The position numbers and the translations under genes are program-made. The notes below the pieces were generated by a model. It had not been told where the DNA came from. It was given only the letters and a program-made list of their open reading frames with translations, and did no database searches. Below are positions 47,908-50,754 of a DNA stretch of 50,754 nucleotides, piece by piece (within the stretch, counting starts at the first letter, position 1; the number at the start of each line of letters is the position of its first letter). Origin of the DNA: a bacterium (GTDB lineage Bacteria; Patescibacteriota; Gracilibacteria; Peribacterales; Peribacteraceae); contig JAQBVR010000005.1 of assembly GCA_027623015.1 (NCBI GenBank), forward strand, positions 1 to 50,754, written 5' to 3'.

Positions 47908-50229
47908 CTATTTCTCTAGCATCTTCACGACTTTCTCATGGGCTTTTTTGGCCTCATCCTCTTTGAGAGTCTTATCTGCCGCTCTGTACGTACATCGCAG
48001 TGTGAGGTTTTGTTTATAGAGGTCGATGATGTCTATCGTTTCGACCAGTGTGTCACTTCCTCGTGCTTTGTCGAGAACTGGACCGATAGGTTTAGATGCA
48101 TCTACCGTGATAGTCACGTCATATTTCACTGCAGGGAACTGTGGGATTGGTTTTGCTACCTTGAGAGTAGGCGGAGTTGTGAGAAGACCTGTGCAGTTGA
48201 AGAGAACGATGGCAGTCTCTTTTGGTAGGTCAAAACGTGCAGAGACTTTTGGGTGCAGTTCGAAGAGTTTTCCGAGTGCCTCTTTGCCGACCATGATGTC
48301 GCTACAGCGACTCGTGTGTGCTGCGGGGTTCACAGTTTTACTCGGTGTAAGTGCAAAGCTGTATCCTGCATCTTCGAGTGCCATAGAGAGATCACGTTTG
48401 AGTTCTAAGAAGGCACTCTCTCCAGTGCGAAGCATGCCAAGAGCCAAGCAGTTGTCTTTGGTTTTTTCGAAGATGGTTCCAACATGGAATATCTGCAGGT
48501 CGTCACGTGTTTGTTCTGCATGTAGCTGTGCTTGTTCGAGGAGCTTGGGGAGCACGCAGGGCTGGAGCAGACTAAGCTCTTCGCCGATAGGGTTTTCTAT
48601 CTCTGCTGCGTTTGCTGGGTCCATCTCACACTTCTTCAGAAGGTCAGGGCCCATCATACAAAGAGGAAGGAACTCCATATACTTGCGCTCTTTTAGTCCG
48701 TCGCGGATGGTGCCAAGACGGAAGTCACGCTCGGGAGTGGCGATAGACTCTGCTGGCATCACAGGTTCGATGTTGTCGAGGCCGTAGATGCGTGCGACTT
48801 CTTCTATAAGGTCATGTGCACCAGAGATGTCTCCAAGACGGTCAAGCGGCGGTGTAACCGAAAGGTTGTGCGTGCCAAACTGTACAGTGAACTCCAGTGA
48901 TTCGAGTATCTCTTGGATGCGTTTGTCGTCTATATCTATGCCGAGCATAGATCTCACACGGTCGCAGGAGAGCGCGATAGGTTCTGCTGTCCCGTCGTCT
49001 CCCCAGCTATCTTCTGCTGAGGTGATCTTGGCACCAGGGACAAGTTCAAGAAAAAGCGATAGTGCACGGTAGAAGCCTCGAGGTGAGGCGACATTTGGGA
49101 TTCCTTTCTCGTAGACAGTCGATGCGTCTGTGCGGTGGCCTGTAGCGATGATGGTCCTACGGATGGAAACAGGGTCGAGTACTGCACTATGGAGGAATAC
49201 ACGCTTGGTGGATTCTTTTGTAGAGCTACGTAAGCCTCCCATCACTCCGAGAAGGTCGAAGATGCCGAGGTCGTCATTGAGGATTATCGAACCTTCTGGA
49301 AGGTCACGGTCTATGTCGTCGAGTGTTCGGATCTTTTCACCTTTCTTGCTTAAGCGAATGTGCACATCGCCTTGTAGGTCGTCGAGATCGAAGCTGTGTA
49401 GTGGCATACCCACTTCCATACTTACATAGTTTGTGATGTCGACAGGAAGGCTTACAGACCTCCACCCTGTAGCTTCAAGTCGTCTCTTCATCCAGTCGGG
49501 AGTTTCTCCTATAGAATCTATGGATAGTGTGCAGCAGTTGTAGCGTGGTACAAGTTTTGGACAGTCGACTTTGATCTTAAATGGCAGAGTAGCAGAGGTG
49601 AATCCTGGAGTGTTATAGCTAGGCTTGTTCTTCCATGTCGCCACCTTGATCGCAACGCATTCACGAGCGAAGCTTGCATGAGAAAAGAGGTCTGCTCTGT
49701 GTGTGATGGCATGGTTGTCTATGTGTAACACCGTATCGGTTAGTCCTAAGTACGAACGAAGATCTTGTCCTACGCCTTCGTCATTATCTCCCATATCTAT
49801 GACGTCTTTTTCGTCTGTCATCGGGAATTGTACTTCGAGACCGAGCTCAGAAGCAGCGCAGATCATTCCTTCGCTTTCCTCTCCACGTATCTTTGTTTTC
49901 TCTAGTGTTACCATCTCTTCTCCGTGCCAGCTGACTTTCGCACCGACGTGTGCAAATGCAACACGCATGCCTTCGCGAAGATTTCCACCTCCACAAACGA
50001 CAGCTTTCAATCCTTTATCTGTTTGCACTTGGCAAAGAGAAAGGCGGTCTGCACCTGGGTGCTTTGTAAGACTCAAGATCTTTCCTACGCAGCAGTGCTC
50101 TAGTAGGGCTCCTTGCACTTCTACTTCATCGATCTCTGCGATATGCGCAGTGATAGCTGCAGCTATCTTTTGTGTATCGCTTTCGGTAAATGTAATGAAA
50201 TCGCCGAGCCAATCGAGTGATATCTTCAT
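47908..50229 (-). CDS. pheT: Phenylalanine--tRNA ligase beta subunit
   Basis: MKISLDWLGDFI...VGKILSLTKHPGADRLSLCQVQT...FPAVKYDVTITVD; C-terminal anticodon-binding domain. Confidence 0.96.
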   Translation of the reverse strand: MKISLDWLGDFITFTESDTQKIAAAITAHIAEIDEVEVQGALLEHCCVGKILSLTKHPGADRLSLCQVQTDKGLKAVVCGGGNLREGMRVAFAHVGAKVSWHGEEMVTLEKTKIRGEESEGMICAASELGLEVQFPMTDEKDVIDMGDNDEGVGQDLRSYLGLTDTVLHIDNHAITHRADLFSHASFARECVAIKVATWKNKPSYNTPGFTSATLPFKIKVDCPKLVPRYNCCTLSIDSIGETPDWMKRRLEATGWRSVSLPVDITNYVSMEVGMPLHSFDLDDLQGDVHIRLSKKGEKIRTLDDIDRDLPEGSIILNDDLGIFDLLGVMGGLRSSTKESTKRVFLHSAVLDPVSIRRTIIATGHRTDASTVYEKGIPNVASPRGFYRALSLFLELVPGAKITSAEDSWGDDGTAEPIALSCDRVRSMLGIDIDDKRIQEILESLEFTVQFGTHNLSVTPPLDRLGDISGAHDLIEEVARIYGLDNIEPVMPAESIATPERDFRLGTIRDGLKERKYMEFLPLCMMGPDLLKKCEMDPANAAEIENPIGEELSLLQPCVLPKLLEQAQLHAEQTRDDLQIFHVGTIFEKTKDNCLALGMLRTGESAFLELKRDLSMALEDAGYSFALTPSKTVNPAAHTSRCSDIMVGKEALGKLFELHPKVSARFDLPKETAIVLFNCTGLLTTPPTLKVAKPIPQFPAVKYDVTITVDASKPIGPVLDKARGSDTLVETIDIIDLYKQNLTLRCTYRAADKTLKEDEAKKAHEKVVKMLEK

Positions 50230-50564
50230 AGGGCTGATCTTACACGAATTTTGGTACCTATATAATATTTTCTGATCATTTGAAGCCTATTCTACTATGC
50301 ACCTCTTCCTTCTTGGAGGGGAATACGGAGAGGTACCCCTCCCTTTCAGGGAGGGGACTAAGGGGAGGGTTTGAACACATATTCCATTGTTCTCCTGCAT
50401 ACCTCTTTCTTCTTTTGAGAGATCAAAAGAAGAAACAAGAAAAATCTTTGCGCAATGAACTTGCCTCGTCCCGCACTGGCGGGGACTCGGCTTCAAACAT
50501 GCATTGCGCGGAGAGAATGAGTAATCAGATTCTGCGTATATTGGCTAGCCATGTACTTGAATAT

Positions 50565-50754
50565 AGTCAGCCGTCGCTCTCCGCTTTGCTTCGAGCTATG
50601 GCCGACACAGTATCTTGCGATATTGAATTCATAACTCAGTCATAAAAGTCAGCCGTCGCCCCTCATCTGCTCTGGCAGATTCGGCGCTATGGCCGACACA
50701 GTATCTTGCGATATTGAATTCATAACTCAGTCATAAAAGTCAGCCGTCGCCCCT
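50565..50754. repeat. Tandem repeat, two complete units (82 and 91 bp) and a partial third
   Basis: AGTCAGCCGTCGC...CTATGGCCGACACAGTATCTTGCGATATTGAATTCATAACTCAGTCATAAA repeated at 50565, 50647 and 50738, with a variable 18/27-nt segment. Confidence 0.9.

Noticed and set aside
50280-50645. 121-aa plus-strand ORF
   Set aside because: Translates the CCCCTCCC element and tandem-repeat sequence; no protein-like features
50565-50754. CRISPR array
   Set aside because: Conserved part is ~64 nt and the variable parts only 18/27 nt; no cas genes in the window
50440-50754. Integron attC-like sites
   Set aside because: Imperfect inverted repeats are present, but no GTTRRRY/RYYYAAC core pair was found and no integrase is visible
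1-50754. UGA recoding (SR1/Gracilibacteria-type code)
   Set aside because: AhcY terminates at a TGA and full-length PheT, PlsX and Ugd read through with the standard code

Overview
Cell-envelope / surface-polysaccharide biosynthesis island, probably from a Candidate Phyla Radiation-like bacterium. The lineage is an inference from gene content and intergenic style; I could not run a search. The window opens inside the 5' end of a 16S rRNA gene (minus strand) and ends in conserved genes (ahcY, polX-like, plsX, pheT) followed by a tandem repeat. In between are nucleotide-sugar genes (WbpB/D/E-like, gmd, ugd, UDP-GlcA 4-epimerase, TviB-like dehydrogenase), glycosyltransferases, GtrA proteins, a Wzx-like flippase, several SAM methyltransferases and multi-TM GT-C-like proteins. 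An AbiE-type toxin-antitoxin pair is also present. The standard genetic code fits. Main points of interest: (1) a MTase-CotH-CotH(+beta-helix)-VTC-DUF4956 module in which both CotH proteins seem to carry His where I remember a conserved Asp; (2) a TANNNT box about 6-9 nt upstream of many start codons, suggesting widespread leaderless transcription, including a 19-bp divergent intergene with overlapping -10 boxes on both strands and an 11-bp mirrored promoter pair; (3) several families of 7-bp and 9-bp period repeats, mostly paired as intergenic inverted repeats, two of which sit in frame inside a coding sequence; (4) a decayed duplicated MTase-deacetylase-GT4 module with truncations, a homopolymer frameshift, a gene-remnant fusion and a tail-to-tail deletion junction; (5) an alpha-toroid/SAM-methyltransferase fusion, an HExxH orphan protein, and a leftover second copy of a gene's C-terminus.
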